36,500 nucleotides of DNA from Streptomyces sp. NRRL F-6492 (GTDB taxonomy: Bacteria; Actinomycetota; Actinomycetes; Streptomycetales; Streptomycetaceae). The notes beneath the pieces were generated by a model. The model saw nothing but the letters and a program-made list of their open reading frames with translations, was not told the DNA's origin and did not search any database. The stretch lies in contig NZ_LGEG01000258.1 of the NCBI RefSeq assembly GCF_001280125.1, positions 1 to 36,500 on the forward strand. Reading direction: 5' to 3'. Made by a program: the position numbers and the translations under genes. Shown here piece after piece: positions 7,726 to 15,140 of this stretch; the stretch's first letter is position 1, and each line of letters opens with the position of its first letter.

Positions 7726-7937
7726 GCCCGCTCCCGGTTCATCGGTGCCAGCGGGTCCGACTCCGAGTCCACGGACACGATCAGGGCGCGGAGGGAGACG
7801 CGGACGAGGTCGATGTCCGCGATCGACAGCACGATGTCGCCGGAGAGGACCACTCCCCCGCTGAGCAGCCTGTCGAGCAGGTCGACCAGGGCGACCTGCC
7901 GGCCGGGCAGCGACTCGGTGGGCCGGGAGACGGTCAT
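7722..7937 (-). CDS. gvpS: gas vesicle protein GvpS (GvpA/J-like)
   Basis: This 71-residue protein is a compact GvpA/J-type fold: VALVDLLDRLLSGGVVLSGDIVLSIADIDLVRVSLRALIVSVD. It lacks the long tails of the other GvpA-like proteins in this locus. It probably acts as a minor structural or shape-controlling component of the vesicle shell. ATG 7937 overlaps the gvpL stop (ATGA), so upstream residues in this frame are not coding. The gvpS symbol follows the actinomycete order gvpO-A-F-G-J-L-S-K. Confidence 0.86.
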   Translation of the reverse strand: MTVSRPTESLPGRQVALVDLLDRLLSGGVVLSGDIVLSIADIDLVRVSLRALIVSVDSESDPLAPMNRERA

Positions 7938-8821
7938 GGCGCACGCCCCTCCCCGGCGGCTTCGGGTGCGGGCGGCGGTGACGGTGTGGCGAAGGAGTAG
8001 GGGGCCCACGGCCCGGTCACCTCGACGCGTACGCCGTCGAGGCCCTCCACCGCCTCGGTGAGCGCCGCGCGGAACTCCTCGGCGCGGTCGTACGGGACGA
8101 GATAGGCGTCGTTGAGGACGTTCTCCTCCGGGCCCGCCAGGGCGCCGTGCTGGGCGGGGTGGCGCACCCGGTGCGTGGTGAAACGGGAGGCCAGGGCCTC
8201 GACGCGGTCGGCGGCCTCCTGGGCGTGCCGGTAGCGGACCTCCTGGGCGCTGTGCTGGGCCCGGCGGCTTCGCAGATAGGCCTTGCCGGGGGTGAGGGAG
8301 GTGTCAGCGGCGGTGTTCTCGTGGGGATCCGAGGAGCCGGTGGGGCTGAGGTACAGCTTGACGCCGAACTCGCTCCGGTCGCGGAGGAGGGCGATCCGTT
8401 CGGCGAAGGCCCCGCGCTGGGCGGCGAGGGCGCGGCGGGCGCGGTCGTCGTTCTGGTAGACGGTCGCCAGGCGCAGCGGGAGGACGGTGCCGTGGCGGGC
8501 GACGGTCTGGACGACCTCGTGGTGGGCCCGGGCGACGCCCTCCAGCCATTCCAGGTCCTCGAAACGGGCCTTCAGCGTCCGCTCGTCGAACTCGTCCGGC
8601 GCGACCCGGCTGACGACGAACGCGACGGGGGTCGACGGGAACGGACGTGCGGGTCCGGTATCGGGATCGGATTCGGATACGGCTCCGGATTCGAGGTCGG
8701 GTTCGCCCAGGAGGGACACGGGAGCACCCGACACCCCTCGGAGATCCTTGAGGGACGCGCGTACCTCCGGCGTGTCCGGAGCCGCGGCGTACACGTAGGT
8801 GAGGTCTCCGTGGCCGTTCAT
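7934..8821 (-). CDS. gvpL: gas vesicle protein GvpL (GvpL/F family)
   Basis: The 295-residue protein belongs to the GvpL/F family: it opens with a short beta-strand (DLTYVYAAA), contains a central HHEVVQTVARHGTVLPLRLATVYQND segment, and ends with GPWAPYSFA, the family's C-terminal signature (compare GPLPPYSF in gvpF here). GvpF/L proteins are thought to chaperone GvpA during assembly. Compared with gvpF it has an insert of charged, low-complexity sequence near residues 40-60. Its ATG overlaps the gvpJ stop (ATGA at 8821-8818). Confidence 0.9.
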   Translation of the reverse strand: MNGHGDLTYVYAAAPDTPEVRASLKDLRGVSGAPVSLLGEPDLESGAVSESDPDTGPARPFPSTPVAFVVSRVAPDEFDERTLKARFEDLEWLEGVARAHHEVVQTVARHGTVLPLRLATVYQNDDRARRALAAQRGAFAERIALLRDRSEFGVKLYLSPTGSSDPHENTAADTSLTPGKAYLRSRRAQHSAQEVRYRHAQEAADRVEALASRFTTHRVRHPAQHGALAGPEENVLNDAYLVPYDRAEEFRAALTEAVEGLDGVRVEVTGPWAPYSFATPSPPPAPEAAGEGRAP

Positions 8822-9300
8822 CTACTGCGCTTCCGTGGTGGCCTCGCCCTCGTTCCCCGGCCGGGAGGCGCTTCTTCTTCCGGCTCTTCCGGCTCTTCCA
8901 GCTCTTCCACGTCCTCCGCGTCTTCCGCGTCTTCCGCGTCCTCGACGACCTCCCCGGTCACGAGCCTCTCGCGCCGCAGCGCCTCCAGCTCCGCGCGGAG
9001 CCTGCGGTTCTCCTCGGCCAGCGGGCCACCGGTGTGCTTCGAGGAGAGCGAGGGGTCGTGCTCCCACCAGTCGATGCCCATCTCCTTCGCCTTGTCCACG
9101 GAGGCGACCAGGATGCGCAGCTTGATCGTCAGCAGTTCGATGTCGAGCAGGTTGATGCGGATGTCCCCGGCGATGACGATGCCCTTGTCGAGCACCCGCT
9201 CCAGGATGTCCGCGAGGTTGGCGGAGGAACTCGGGCCGTACGGCGAAGGCGCCGCCCGGGAGGGGACGGATCCGAACCGGTCGGGCAGGGGGTCAGACAC
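8818..9300 (-). CDS. gvpJ: gas vesicle protein GvpJ (GvpA-like) with acidic tail
   Basis: The 160-residue protein has a GvpA/J core at about 27-75 (NLADILERVLDKGIVIAGDIRINLLDIELLTIKLRILVASVDKAKEMGIDWW). A coiled-coil-like segment follows (LAEENRRLRAELEALRRERL), then a repetitive acidic stretch (DAEDAEDAEDVEELEEPEEPEEE) and a basic end. The core is the shell-type hydrophobic fold; the tail is an actinomycete elaboration of unknown role. It is likely a minor shell or tip component. Confidence 0.88.
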   Translation of the reverse strand: MSDPLPDRFGSVPSRAAPSPYGPSSSANLADILERVLDKGIVIAGDIRINLLDIELLTIKLRILVASVDKAKEMGIDWWEHDPSLSSKHTGGPLAEENRRLRAELEALRRERLVTGEVVEDAEDAEDAEDVEELEEPEEPEEEAPPGRGTRARPPRKRSR

Positions 9301-9318
9301 GGCGGCCTCGATTCCGGG

Positions 9319-9567
9319 TCACGGCAGCCCCCGCCGGTAGGCGTCGATCTCGTCCAGCCGGTCGAGCAGCTCGTCCTCGCGCCGGTCGAAGGTCTCCTGA
9401 TCGATCTCTCCCCGTACGAGCCGGCTCTCCAGCTCCTTGAGCTCCCGCCAGACGGGGGCCGGGTCGTAGTACTCCTCCTCGGCCTCCTCCACGACCCTCC
9501 GGGCGATCCAGGCGGCACCGCGCACCGGGGCGACGGGAAGCGTGAGCAGCTGCGTCAGCAGTCCCAT
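9319..9567 (-). CDS. gvpG: gas vesicle protein GvpG
   Basis: This 82-residue protein matches GvpG: an N-terminal hydrophobic stretch (MGLLTQLLTLPVAPVRGAAWIARRVVEEAEEEYYDPA) precedes a charged helical region (LKELESRLVRGEIDQETFDRREDELLDRLDEID). GvpG is a small accessory factor of unknown precise role required in minimal gvp sets. It lies between gvpF and gvpJ, as usual in actinomycetes. Confidence 0.9.
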   Translation of the reverse strand: MGLLTQLLTLPVAPVRGAAWIARRVVEEAEEEYYDPAPVWRELKELESRLVRGEIDQETFDRREDELLDRLDEIDAYRRGLP

Positions 9568-9636
9568 CCTCCGGATCTCCTTCCTTGTCCGTCCCTGCTC
9601 CTGTTTCTGCTCCTGCTGCTGTTCCTCCTGCTCCTG

Positions 9637-10353
9637 CTACTGGACGAAGCTGTACGGAGGCAGGGGACCGCTCAGCCGGAACTCCACCCCGTCCCCGAGC
9701 TGCCGCACGAGACCCGAATGCGCCGAGAGGAACTCCTCCTTCCGGTCGTCGGAGATCAGCAGCGAGAGGTTGAGGAAGTCGTCGCCGGACGCCGGCCGGA
9801 CGTTGTGCTCCCTGGCGTACGGGACGAGCGCGTCGGCCAGTCCGGCCGCGAGCGCGTCCTGCCGTTCCTCCACCTGTGCGGCGACCATCCGGCCGAGGGT
9901 CAGTGGAAGCTGGGGGTCCGGGTCCCCGGCGCGGATCCTTTCGTTGAGCTCCCGGGTCTCGGGGGTCTCCCGCAGGATCTGCCGCAGGAGCTCCTCCTCG
10001 TTCTGGGAGGCCCTCACGTGGTACTCGGCGCAGCCGTCGAGCCGGTCCAGGTTGGCGAGGTAGCCGTCGGCGTTCTCGCGGAGCGCCTGTTCGACCGTCG
10101 CCTCGTCATCGGCGGTGTAACCGAACTGGAGGGGCAGGACGGGGCCGCCCTCCATGAGGCGTTCCTGCACCTCCTGGTGGATCAGCAGGTCGCGCCGCTT
10201 GGGCCGGATCTCCTCGGAGACGTCGCTGACCACGGCGTACAGCGGTCCGGACGCGAGGGCGCGCACCGGGGACGGCTCGGCGCCGACGCCGGTGACGTCC
10301 TCGACGGCGAGGGGGTGGTCCTTTCCCGTGATCGCGTAGACGTAGAGGGCCAT
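9637..10353 (-). CDS. gvpF: gas vesicle protein GvpF (GvpL/F family)
   Basis: The 238-residue protein begins MALYVYAITG and ends GPLPPYSFVQ, both hallmarks of GvpF. It contains IHQEVQERLMEGGPVLPLQFGY, the central motif of the family. GvpF is reported to bind GvpA and to sit at the gas-facing surface in cyanobacteria. The ribosome binding site (AAGGAG) lies in the last codons of gvpA, three bases before the ATG region, so the two genes are coupled. Confidence 0.92.
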   Translation of the reverse strand: MALYVYAITGKDHPLAVEDVTGVGAEPSPVRALASGPLYAVVSDVSEEIRPKRRDLLIHQEVQERLMEGGPVLPLQFGYTADDEATVEQALRENADGYLANLDRLDGCAEYHVRASQNEEELLRQILRETPETRELNERIRAGDPDPQLPLTLGRMVAAQVEERQDALAAGLADALVPYAREHNVRPASGDDFLNLSLLISDDRKEEFLSAHSGLVRQLGDGVEFRLSGPLPPYSFVQ

Positions 10354-10356
10354 CGG

Positions 10357-10824
10357 TCACTCCTTCTCCCGGCGCGGCGCGCGTCGGGCGGGGGGCCGCT
10401 TGCGTCGGGGAGCGGGCTCCTCCTCCGCTTCCTCCTCCTCGTCCGGCTCCTCGTCGTCACGGGACTTCCCGGTCAGGGACTCGGTGACGGCGTCGACCGC
10501 CCCGCTGAGCGCCCCTTTGGACTTGCCGTGGGCCCCGCCCTCCATCATGCCGCCGACGACCTCGGGAAGCTGTGCCGGAGCCTTGCGGCCGGATTCGAGG
10601 TCGAGCCTGTTGCAGGCCTCGGCGAAGCGCAGATAAGTGTCCACACTGGCCACCACGATCCGGGCGTCGATCTTGAGGATCTCGATGCCCACCAGCGAGA
10701 CGCGGACGAAGACGTCGATGACCAGCCCCCGGTCCAGGATGAGCTCCAGGACGTCGTAGAGGGTGCCCGAGGAGCCTCCGCCCCTGCCTACGGCGCTGCC
10801 GCCGCCCTGCGGCACCATCGTCAT
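10357..10824 (-). CDS. gvpA: gas vesicle structural protein GvpA, long tailed form
   Basis: The protein has 155 residues. The shell-forming GvpA core lies at about 20-75 ([53 protein letters not shown]), including the conserved [18 protein letters not shown] block that forms the hydrophobic beta-hairpin. Classical GvpA is about 70 residues; this one adds a Gly-rich region, an acidic run and a basic Arg/Pro/Lys tail, as other Streptomyces GvpA proteins do. ATG 10824 is chosen because GGGAGG precedes it; the in-frame GTG 15 nt upstream would contain that site. It is second in the operon after gvpO. Confidence 0.92.
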   Translation of the reverse strand: MTMVPQGGGSAVGRGGGSSGTLYDVLELILDRGLVIDVFVRVSLVGIEILKIDARIVVASVDTYLRFAEACNRLDLESGRKAPAQLPEVVGGMMEGGAHGKSKGALSGAVDAVTESLTGKSRDDEEPDEEEEAEEEPAPRRKRPPARRAPRREKE

Positions 10825-10852
10825 GGCGCCTCCCTTCACGGCCGAACCGTTC

Positions 10853-11221
10853 TCAGAACGGCCGATCGATCATCCCGCGGCTGTAGCGGCGGGTGCGTTC
10901 GAAGGAGATCAACGCGCCTTCCTCGTCGAGTGAGACCTTGTAACTGGCCAGCACGCTGGTCGTGTCGGGGATGCGCTCCAGCTCCAGCACCTCCACCTGC
11001 GCCTCCCACCCCGAATCGGTGGGTTTCAGCGAGGAGACCGATTCGGGCGCTCTGCCGAGCAGCTTCGCCAGTTGTTCGGCGGCCGAGCTCATCGCCGAGC
11101 CCGCGTCGACGCCTTTCGCCTTGCGCGGCGCGGGTTTCCGCCGGGTGGGGGCGCGCTCCCGCCGTTCGTCTTCGGCACGCGGGGTGGCCCGCCGAGGGCG
11201 ATCCGAATCTGCTGAGGCCAT
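10853..11221 (-). CDS. gvpO: gas vesicle protein GvpO
   Basis: The 122-residue protein has a basic, low-complexity N-terminus and a conserved GvpO domain at about 45-122 ([69 protein letters not shown]). In haloarchaea GvpO affects gvpA expression or stability. As in other actinomycetes it is the first gene of the gvp operon. The upstream ribosome binding site is a modest CTGGAAG. Confidence 0.9.
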   Translation of the reverse strand: MASADSDRPRRATPRAEDERRERAPTRRKPAPRKAKGVDAGSAMSSAAEQLAKLLGRAPESVSSLKPTDSGWEAQVEVLELERIPDTTSVLASYKVSLDEEGALISFERTRRYSRGMIDRPF

Positions 11222-11424
11222 GTGGCACTTCCAGAAGACGTACAGCCAGTTAGAGCTAGAATTTCACGATATAGGGACAAATGCCATGTCCGGGAGAGCA
11301 GGCCCGCTCCCCACGCCCGAACGGGGCGTCCTTCACAGGCATATGCGCGGAGGTACGGCCCGGTACGGAGGTTTCGTACGAGGCGGCGGCGGGGCCTCAG
11401 ACGCCCGGTGAAGGGACAGAGGTC
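11222..11424. promoter_or_regulatory. divergent gvp promoter region
   Basis: About 200 bp separate gvpO (-) from the gas-vesicle-associated gene at 11425 (+). The left third is unusually AT-rich for this window. On the plus strand TAGAAT (11257-11262) matches the TAGRRT -10 consensus, but no matching -35 is visible 17-18 bp upstream. On the minus strand TTGTCC precedes TAGCTC by 16 bp. I could not find a clear GTTT-N14-16-GGGTAT stress-sigma promoter. Both operons should be driven from here. Confidence 0.4.
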
Positions 11425-12324
11425 ATGGATGACACGTCCAAGATCGCCTTGGCGGCCGCGGTGGCCGGGGGCTACGTACTGGGACGGACGAAGAAGGGGC
11501 GTCTCGCGTTCACCGCGGCGACCTACCTGGCGGGGCGACGTTTCGGCCTCGAACCTCGGCAGCTCATGACGGAGGGCCTGAGCAAGCTCAAGGAGATACC
11601 CCAGGTCGCGGAGATGGGTGACCAGCTGAAGGGCGAGGCCCTGAACGCCGGCCGCCAGGCACTCAAGGCCGCGGCCAACCGCAAGCTCACCGACCTCGCC
11701 GACTCGCTCCACGAACGGACACTGGCGCTCGGCAGCGGCGGTGACGAGGACAACGAGGAGGAAGAGGAAGGGAGTTACGAGGACGAGGACGAACAAGGGG
11801 ACGAACAGGAGGACGAGCAGGAGGACTACGAGGACGACGAGTCGGAGCCCGAGCAGTACGACAACGAAGAGGACGCATGGGAGGAGGAAGAGGAAGAGGA
11901 ACCGGAAGAGGAAGGGGAGGAAGGGGAGGAAGAGGAGGGGGAAGGGGAAGGGGAGGAAGAACCAGAGGAGGACGAGGAGGGCGAGGAGGACGAGGAGGAC
12001 GAGGCCGAGCCGGAGAAGCCACAGCCGCGCCGGTCCTCACGTCCGTCGTCCCGGTCACGCGGTGCGGCCGCGCCCGCCAAGAAGGCGGCGGCGAAGAAGC
12101 CGGCCGCGAAGAAGAGCACCCCCGCGAAGAAGACCGCTTCCGCCGGGAAGAGTGCCCCCGCGAAGAAGAGCGCTCCCGCCAAGAAGACGACGCCGCGCAA
12201 GGCGACGGCGAAGAAGACCGCGCCCGGGAAGACCGCGGCCAAGAAGACCACGGCACGCAAGCCGGCGGCGAAGAAGACCGCCTCGAAGAAGACGGCCGCA
12301 CGCAAGCCGTCGACGCGGAGGTAG
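11425..12324 (+). CDS. gas-vesicle-locus protein with acidic block and histone-H1-like tail
   Basis: The protein has 299 residues from ATG 11425; AAGGGACAGAGG lies upstream. Residues 1-105 form a small domain with a short hydrophobic segment (KIALAAAVAGGYVLGR) and amphipathic helices (LKEIPQVAEMGDQLKGEALNAGRQAL). Residues about 106-197 are almost wholly Glu/Asp, and 198-299 are a Lys/Ala/Pro repeat (PAKK, AAKK, ARKP) like histone H1. Homologues beside Streptomyces gvp clusters are sometimes called DNA primase, which the sequence does not support. Its position opposite gvpO and ahead of the SRPBCC gene suggests a vesicle-linked role, perhaps scaffold or surface binding; that is inference. Confidence 0.85.
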   Translation: MDDTSKIALAAAVAGGYVLGRTKKGRLAFTAATYLAGRRFGLEPRQLMTEGLSKLKEIPQVAEMGDQLKGEALNAGRQALKAAANRKLTDLADSLHERTLALGSGGDEDNEEEEEGSYEDEDEQGDEQEDEQEDYEDDESEPEQYDNEEDAWEEEEEEEPEEEGEEGEEEEGEGEGEEEPEEDEEGEEDEEDEAEPEKPQPRRSSRPSSRSRGAAAPAKKAAAKKPAAKKSTPAKKTASAGKSAPAKKSAPAKKTTPRKATAKKTAPGKTAAKKTTARKPAAKKTASKKTAARKPSTRR

Positions 12325-12327
12325 GCC

Positions 12328-13449
12328 ATGGCACCCGAAGACCGCACCCAGTCCAAGGAGTCGGGATCCGGGATGGACCGGCTGCTCGGCGAACTCGGCG
12401 GCTTCCTCTCCGCCCAGACCGGTCAACTGGCCGAGAAGGCCACGGACAAGCTCGGGGACGTCACCGGACAGCTCCAGAACGTGGCCGACAACGGCGGCAG
12501 CATCGCGGACATCGGCGGGCGCATGCTTCAGGGGGACTCCCCCGTCAAGGCGATGATGGGCCACGGCATCAGCGGCCTGAAGGACAAGGTCACCGATGCC
12601 GCGTCGAACCTGTTCGGTAAGGGGAAGGGCAAACGCAAGAGCGGCAGCCAGAAGATCACCAGCATCGTCGAGACGATCGACGTGGGCGCTCCGCTCCGGA
12701 GGGTGTACGACCACTGGGCCCAGTACGAGGACTTCAGCGGCTTCACGAAGGGCGTGCGCAACGTCTCCCAGGGCGACGAGACCTCCAGCGACTGGAAGGT
12801 CAAGGTGGGTCCCTCCACGCGCAGTTGGAAGGCGACGGTCCAGGAGCAGGTGCCGGACGACCACATCATCTGGACCTCGGATGGCGCCAAGGGGTCGACC
12901 CGGGGCTGCGTCAGCTTCCACGAGCTGGGCCCGTCGCTCACCCGGGTCCTGATCACCGTCGAGTACTACCCCTCCGGTTTCTTCGAGAAGACGGGCAACG
13001 TCTGGCGCGCCCAGGGGCGTCGGCTCCGTCTCGACCTGAAGCACTTCCGTCGTCACGTGACCCTCACCGACGACGAGCCGGAGGGCTGGCGCGGCGAGAT
13101 CCGCGACGGTGAGGTGGTCCGCACGCACGAGGAGGCCATGGAGGAGGAACAGGAAGAGGGCCAGGAAGAGGGCCAGGAAGAGGACGGGCTCGACGAGGAG
13201 GAAGAGGAAGGGAAGCCCGAGGAGGAGGACGGGGAGGACGAGTCCGGGGAAGGGGACGAGGAGGAGTACGAGGACGAGGAGGACGAGGACGCCGAGCCCG
13301 GCGAGGAATACGACGAGGAGGACGAGGAGGAGGACGGAGAAGAGGACGAGGACGAGGAGGAGGACGGAGAAGAGGACGAGGACGAGGAGGAGGACGGAGA
13401 AGAGGACGAGGAGGAGGAGCCCGTCGGCCGGGGGCGGCGTGGACGCTGA
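12328..13449 (+). CDS. SRPBCC (polyketide cyclase/dehydrase-like) protein with acidic repeat tail
   Basis: The 373-residue protein has three parts. Residues 1-105 are helical and low in bulky residues (MDRLLGELGGFLSAQTGQLAEKATDKL). Residues about 108-240 form an SRPBCC/START-like hydrophobic-cavity domain (IVETIDVGAPLRRVYDHWAQYEDFSGFTKGVRNV ... GCVSFHELGPSLTRVLITVEYYPSGF). Residues about 258-366 are nearly pure Glu/Asp, ending GRGRRGR. It starts three bases after the previous stop, with GGAGG in the last codons of that gene. Co-location with gvp genes is conserved in Streptomyces to my knowledge, but the ligand or partner is unknown. The acidic region contains a perfect DNA repeat (see the repeat entry). 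Confidence 0.87.
   Translation: MAPEDRTQSKESGSGMDRLLGELGGFLSAQTGQLAEKATDKLGDVTGQLQNVADNGGSIADIGGRMLQGDSPVKAMMGHGISGLKDKVTDAASNLFGKGKGKRKSGSQKITSIVETIDVGAPLRRVYDHWAQYEDFSGFTKGVRNVSQGDETSSDWKVKVGPSTRSWKATVQEQVPDDHIIWTSDGAKGSTRGCVSFHELGPSLTRVLITVEYYPSGFFEKTGNVWRAQGRRLRLDLKHFRRHVTLTDDEPEGWRGEIRDGEVVRTHEEAMEEEQEEGQEEGQEEDGLDEEEEEGKPEEEDGEDESGEGDEEEYEDEEDEDAEPGEEYDEEDEEEDGEEDEDEEEDGEEDEDEEEDGEEDEEEEPVGRGRRGR
13321..13410 (+). repeat. three perfect 30-bp direct repeats in the acidic tail
   Basis: The 30-bp unit beginning GACGAGGAGGAGGACGGAGA is repeated three times without a mismatch at 13321-13350, 13351-13380 and 13381-13410. It keeps frame and encodes DEEEDGEEDE three times. Identity at the DNA level implies recent expansion or contraction by slippage. 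Confidence 0.93.
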
Positions 13450-13484
13450 TCCCCCGCCGACACCCGGACCTCCGGAACCGAACG

Positions 13485-13522
13485 GGCCCGCCGCGCCCTC
13501 CTGGGAGAGGGCGCGGCGGGCC
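13485..13522. terminator. bidirectional terminator between convergent genes
   Basis: The arms 13485-13500 and 13507-13522 form a 16-bp perfect stem (GGCCCGCCGCGCCCTC with its complement) around a 6-nt loop. It lies between the stop of the SRPBCC gene (13449) and the stop of the protease gene (13541), so it can serve both strands. Confidence 0.85.
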
Positions 13523-13540
13523 GTCGTCGGTCGGTCGTGG

Positions 13541-14752
13541 TTACTCCACGATCTTCAGGAGCTTGTTGGCGGTGCCGGGAGAGGCGTTGCCGATCTTGTC
13601 GGCGCTCGCGCCGCCGACCAGCGCCTCGGCGACCTGGGCCGGAGTGGCGTCGGGGTGGCCGGCGAGGTAGACGGCGGCGGCGCCGACGACGTGCGGGGTG
13701 GCCATGGACGTACCGGAGATGGTCTTGGTTCCGGTGTCGCTGTCGTTCCAGGCGGAGGTGATGTCCGAGCCGGGGGCGTAGACGTCGACGACGGCGCCGA
13801 AGTTGGAGAAGCTGGACTGCTGGTCGTCCTTGGTGGAGGAGGCGACGGTGATCGCCTCGGCCACGCGGGACGGGGAGCCCTGGCCGGCGTCGGAGGACTC
13901 GTTGCCGGCGGCGACGCCGAAGGTGACGCCGGAGGCTATGGCCTTCTTGACCGCTTCGTCGAGGGCCGGGTCCGCGCTGCCGCCGAGGCTCATGTTGGCG
14001 ACGGACGGGCCCTGGTGGTTCTCGGTGACCCAGTCGATGCCGGCGATGACCTGCTCGGTGGTGCCGGAGCCGTTGTCGTCGAGGACGCGGACGGCCACGA
14101 TCTTCGCCTTCTTGGCGACGCCGTGGGCGGTTCCGGCGATGGTGCCGGCGACGTGGGTGCCGTGGCCGTTGCCGTCCTGGGCGGTGTTGTCGTTGTCGAT
14201 GGCGTCGAAGCCGTCGGAGGCGCGACCGCCGAAGTCGCCGTGGCCGACGCGGACGCCGGTGTCGATGACGTACGCGGTGACGCCCTCGCCCCCGGCGTCG
14301 GGGTAGGTGTACTTCCGGTCGCCCGCGGTGTCCGCCTGGTCGACCCGGTCCAGGCCCCAGGAGGGCGGGTTCTCCTGGGTCTCGTTGATGGTGAAGGTGC
14401 GGTTCTGGACCACCTTCGCGACGGCCGGGTCGGCGGCGAGGCGCTTGGCCTCGGTCTCGGTGAGGTCCTTGACGGAGAATCCGTTGACGCGGGAGTCGTA
14501 GCTGCGGCGCAGCGTGCCGCCGTACTCCTTCGCCAGCTCGGTCTTGCCGGCCTTGTCGGTCGTCTCGTCGAGCAGCACGACGTAGCTGCCCGCCACGGCG
14601 TTCTCCGCGCCGAGGCCGTAGACGGTTCCCTCGGCGGGGGTGGGGGCCGCACCGGCGAACGGGCCGGTGGCGACGGTCACTCCGGCCGCCGCGGCGATCG
14701 CGGTCGTGACGGCGATGATCCTGAACTTGCGGGCACGCTTGTGAGTTGCCAT
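13541..14752 (-). CDS. secreted subtilisin-type (S8) serine protease
   Basis: The 403-residue preproenzyme has a basic n-region and Ala/Val-rich signal peptide to about residue 36. An inhibitor I9-type propeptide follows at about 55-122 (GSYVVLLDETT ... VKVVQNRTF). The S8 domain runs from about 130 to 400, with catalytic Asp164 (YVIDTGV), His197 (NGHGTHVAGT) and Ser349 (SGTSMATP), and oxyanion Asn284 (AAGNES). The layout matches the proteinase-K-like extracellular proteases of Streptomyces. After export it should mature by propeptide removal and act outside the cell. A promoter candidate lies 75-105 bp upstream and a strong terminator follows, so it is probably monocistronic. Confidence 0.94.
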   Translation of the reverse strand: MATHKRARKFRIIAVTTAIAAAAGVTVATGPFAGAAPTPAEGTVYGLGAENAVAGSYVVLLDETTDKAGKTELAKEYGGTLRRSYDSRVNGFSVKDLTETEAKRLAADPAVAKVVQNRTFTINETQENPPSWGLDRVDQADTAGDRKYTYPDAGGEGVTAYVIDTGVRVGHGDFGGRASDGFDAIDNDNTAQDGNGHGTHVAGTIAGTAHGVAKKAKIVAVRVLDDNGSGTTEQVIAGIDWVTENHQGPSVANMSLGGSADPALDEAVKKAIASGVTFGVAAGNESSDAGQGSPSRVAEAITVASSTKDDQQSSFSNFGAVVDVYAPGSDITSAWNDSDTGTKTISGTSMATPHVVGAAAVYLAGHPDATPAQVAEALVGGASADKIGNASPGTANKLLKIVE

Positions 14753-14827
14753 GAAAGAGGGCTCTCCTCGTCAGGATTTGTGGGGGGTTGGGCCACCGGA
14801 AGGAAACTCTCCGGCGGCTCGCTCGAA

Positions 14828-14856
14828 ACCCTGACTGATTGACGAGTGCAAATCAA
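14828..14856 (-). promoter_or_regulatory. candidate promoter of the S8 protease gene
   Basis: On the minus strand TTGATT (complement of 14851-14856) and CAGGGT (complement of 14828-14833) are exactly 17 bp apart and resemble the HrdB consensus. Predicted transcription would begin near 14821, giving a leader of about 70 nt with GAGGAGAG as ribosome binding site. The region 14850-14925 is notably AT-rich. Confidence 0.45.
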
Positions 14857-15086
14857 CGGGCCTTCACAGAGCTATGACTTTCTCAACAAGGTTTCTTAAA
14901 AAGTGAAGGGACAAGTCACCCCAACTCGCCCACACGGATCGATGCTTCCCTGCCCGCATGACGACAACGAGACCCGTATGACGACAACGGGCCTCTTTAG
15001 GAAGGCCGTTGACGGGCCTCGTACCGGAACAGCTCCGTCTCGCGCCGCTGGTCGAGCCCCGGCGCCGCGACACCCGCCCGCACACA
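14857..15086. other. intergenic region between protease and catalase genes
   Basis: No convincing gene is present. The 12-mer ATGACGACAACG occurs twice, 20 bp apart (14958-14969 and 14978-14989). The first copy opens a seven-codon frame (MTTTRPV) whose stop overlaps the second ATG. A weak hairpin (GGCCT/AGGCC) follows near 14990-15008. Nothing else was recognised. Confidence 0.5.
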
Positions 15087-15119
15087 CGTGTGCCCGCCGT
15101 TCGGTACGGCGGGCACACG
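15087..15119 (-). terminator. hairpin terminator of the catalase gene
   Basis: The 14-nt arms 15087-15100 and 15106-15119 pair perfectly (CGTGTGCCCGCCGT with its complement) around a TCGGT loop. The hairpin lies 22 nt beyond the catalase stop on the minus strand. Confidence 0.85.
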
Positions 15120-15140
15120 CGCGGCGCGGACGGGGGGAGG

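Noticed and set aside
11425..12324. DNA primase or true histone for the acidic/basic protein
   Set aside because: No primase motif exists; likeness to histone H1 is limited to the low-complexity Lys/Ala/Pro tail.
12328..13449. Polyketide biosynthesis role for the SRPBCC protein
   Set aside because: No polyketide synthase genes are in the window, and the gene is organised with the gas-vesicle locus.
13541..14752. The S8 protease as leader peptidase of the RiPP cluster
   Set aside because: It lies 8 kb away with its own promoter and terminator, and has the full prepro architecture of a general secreted protease.
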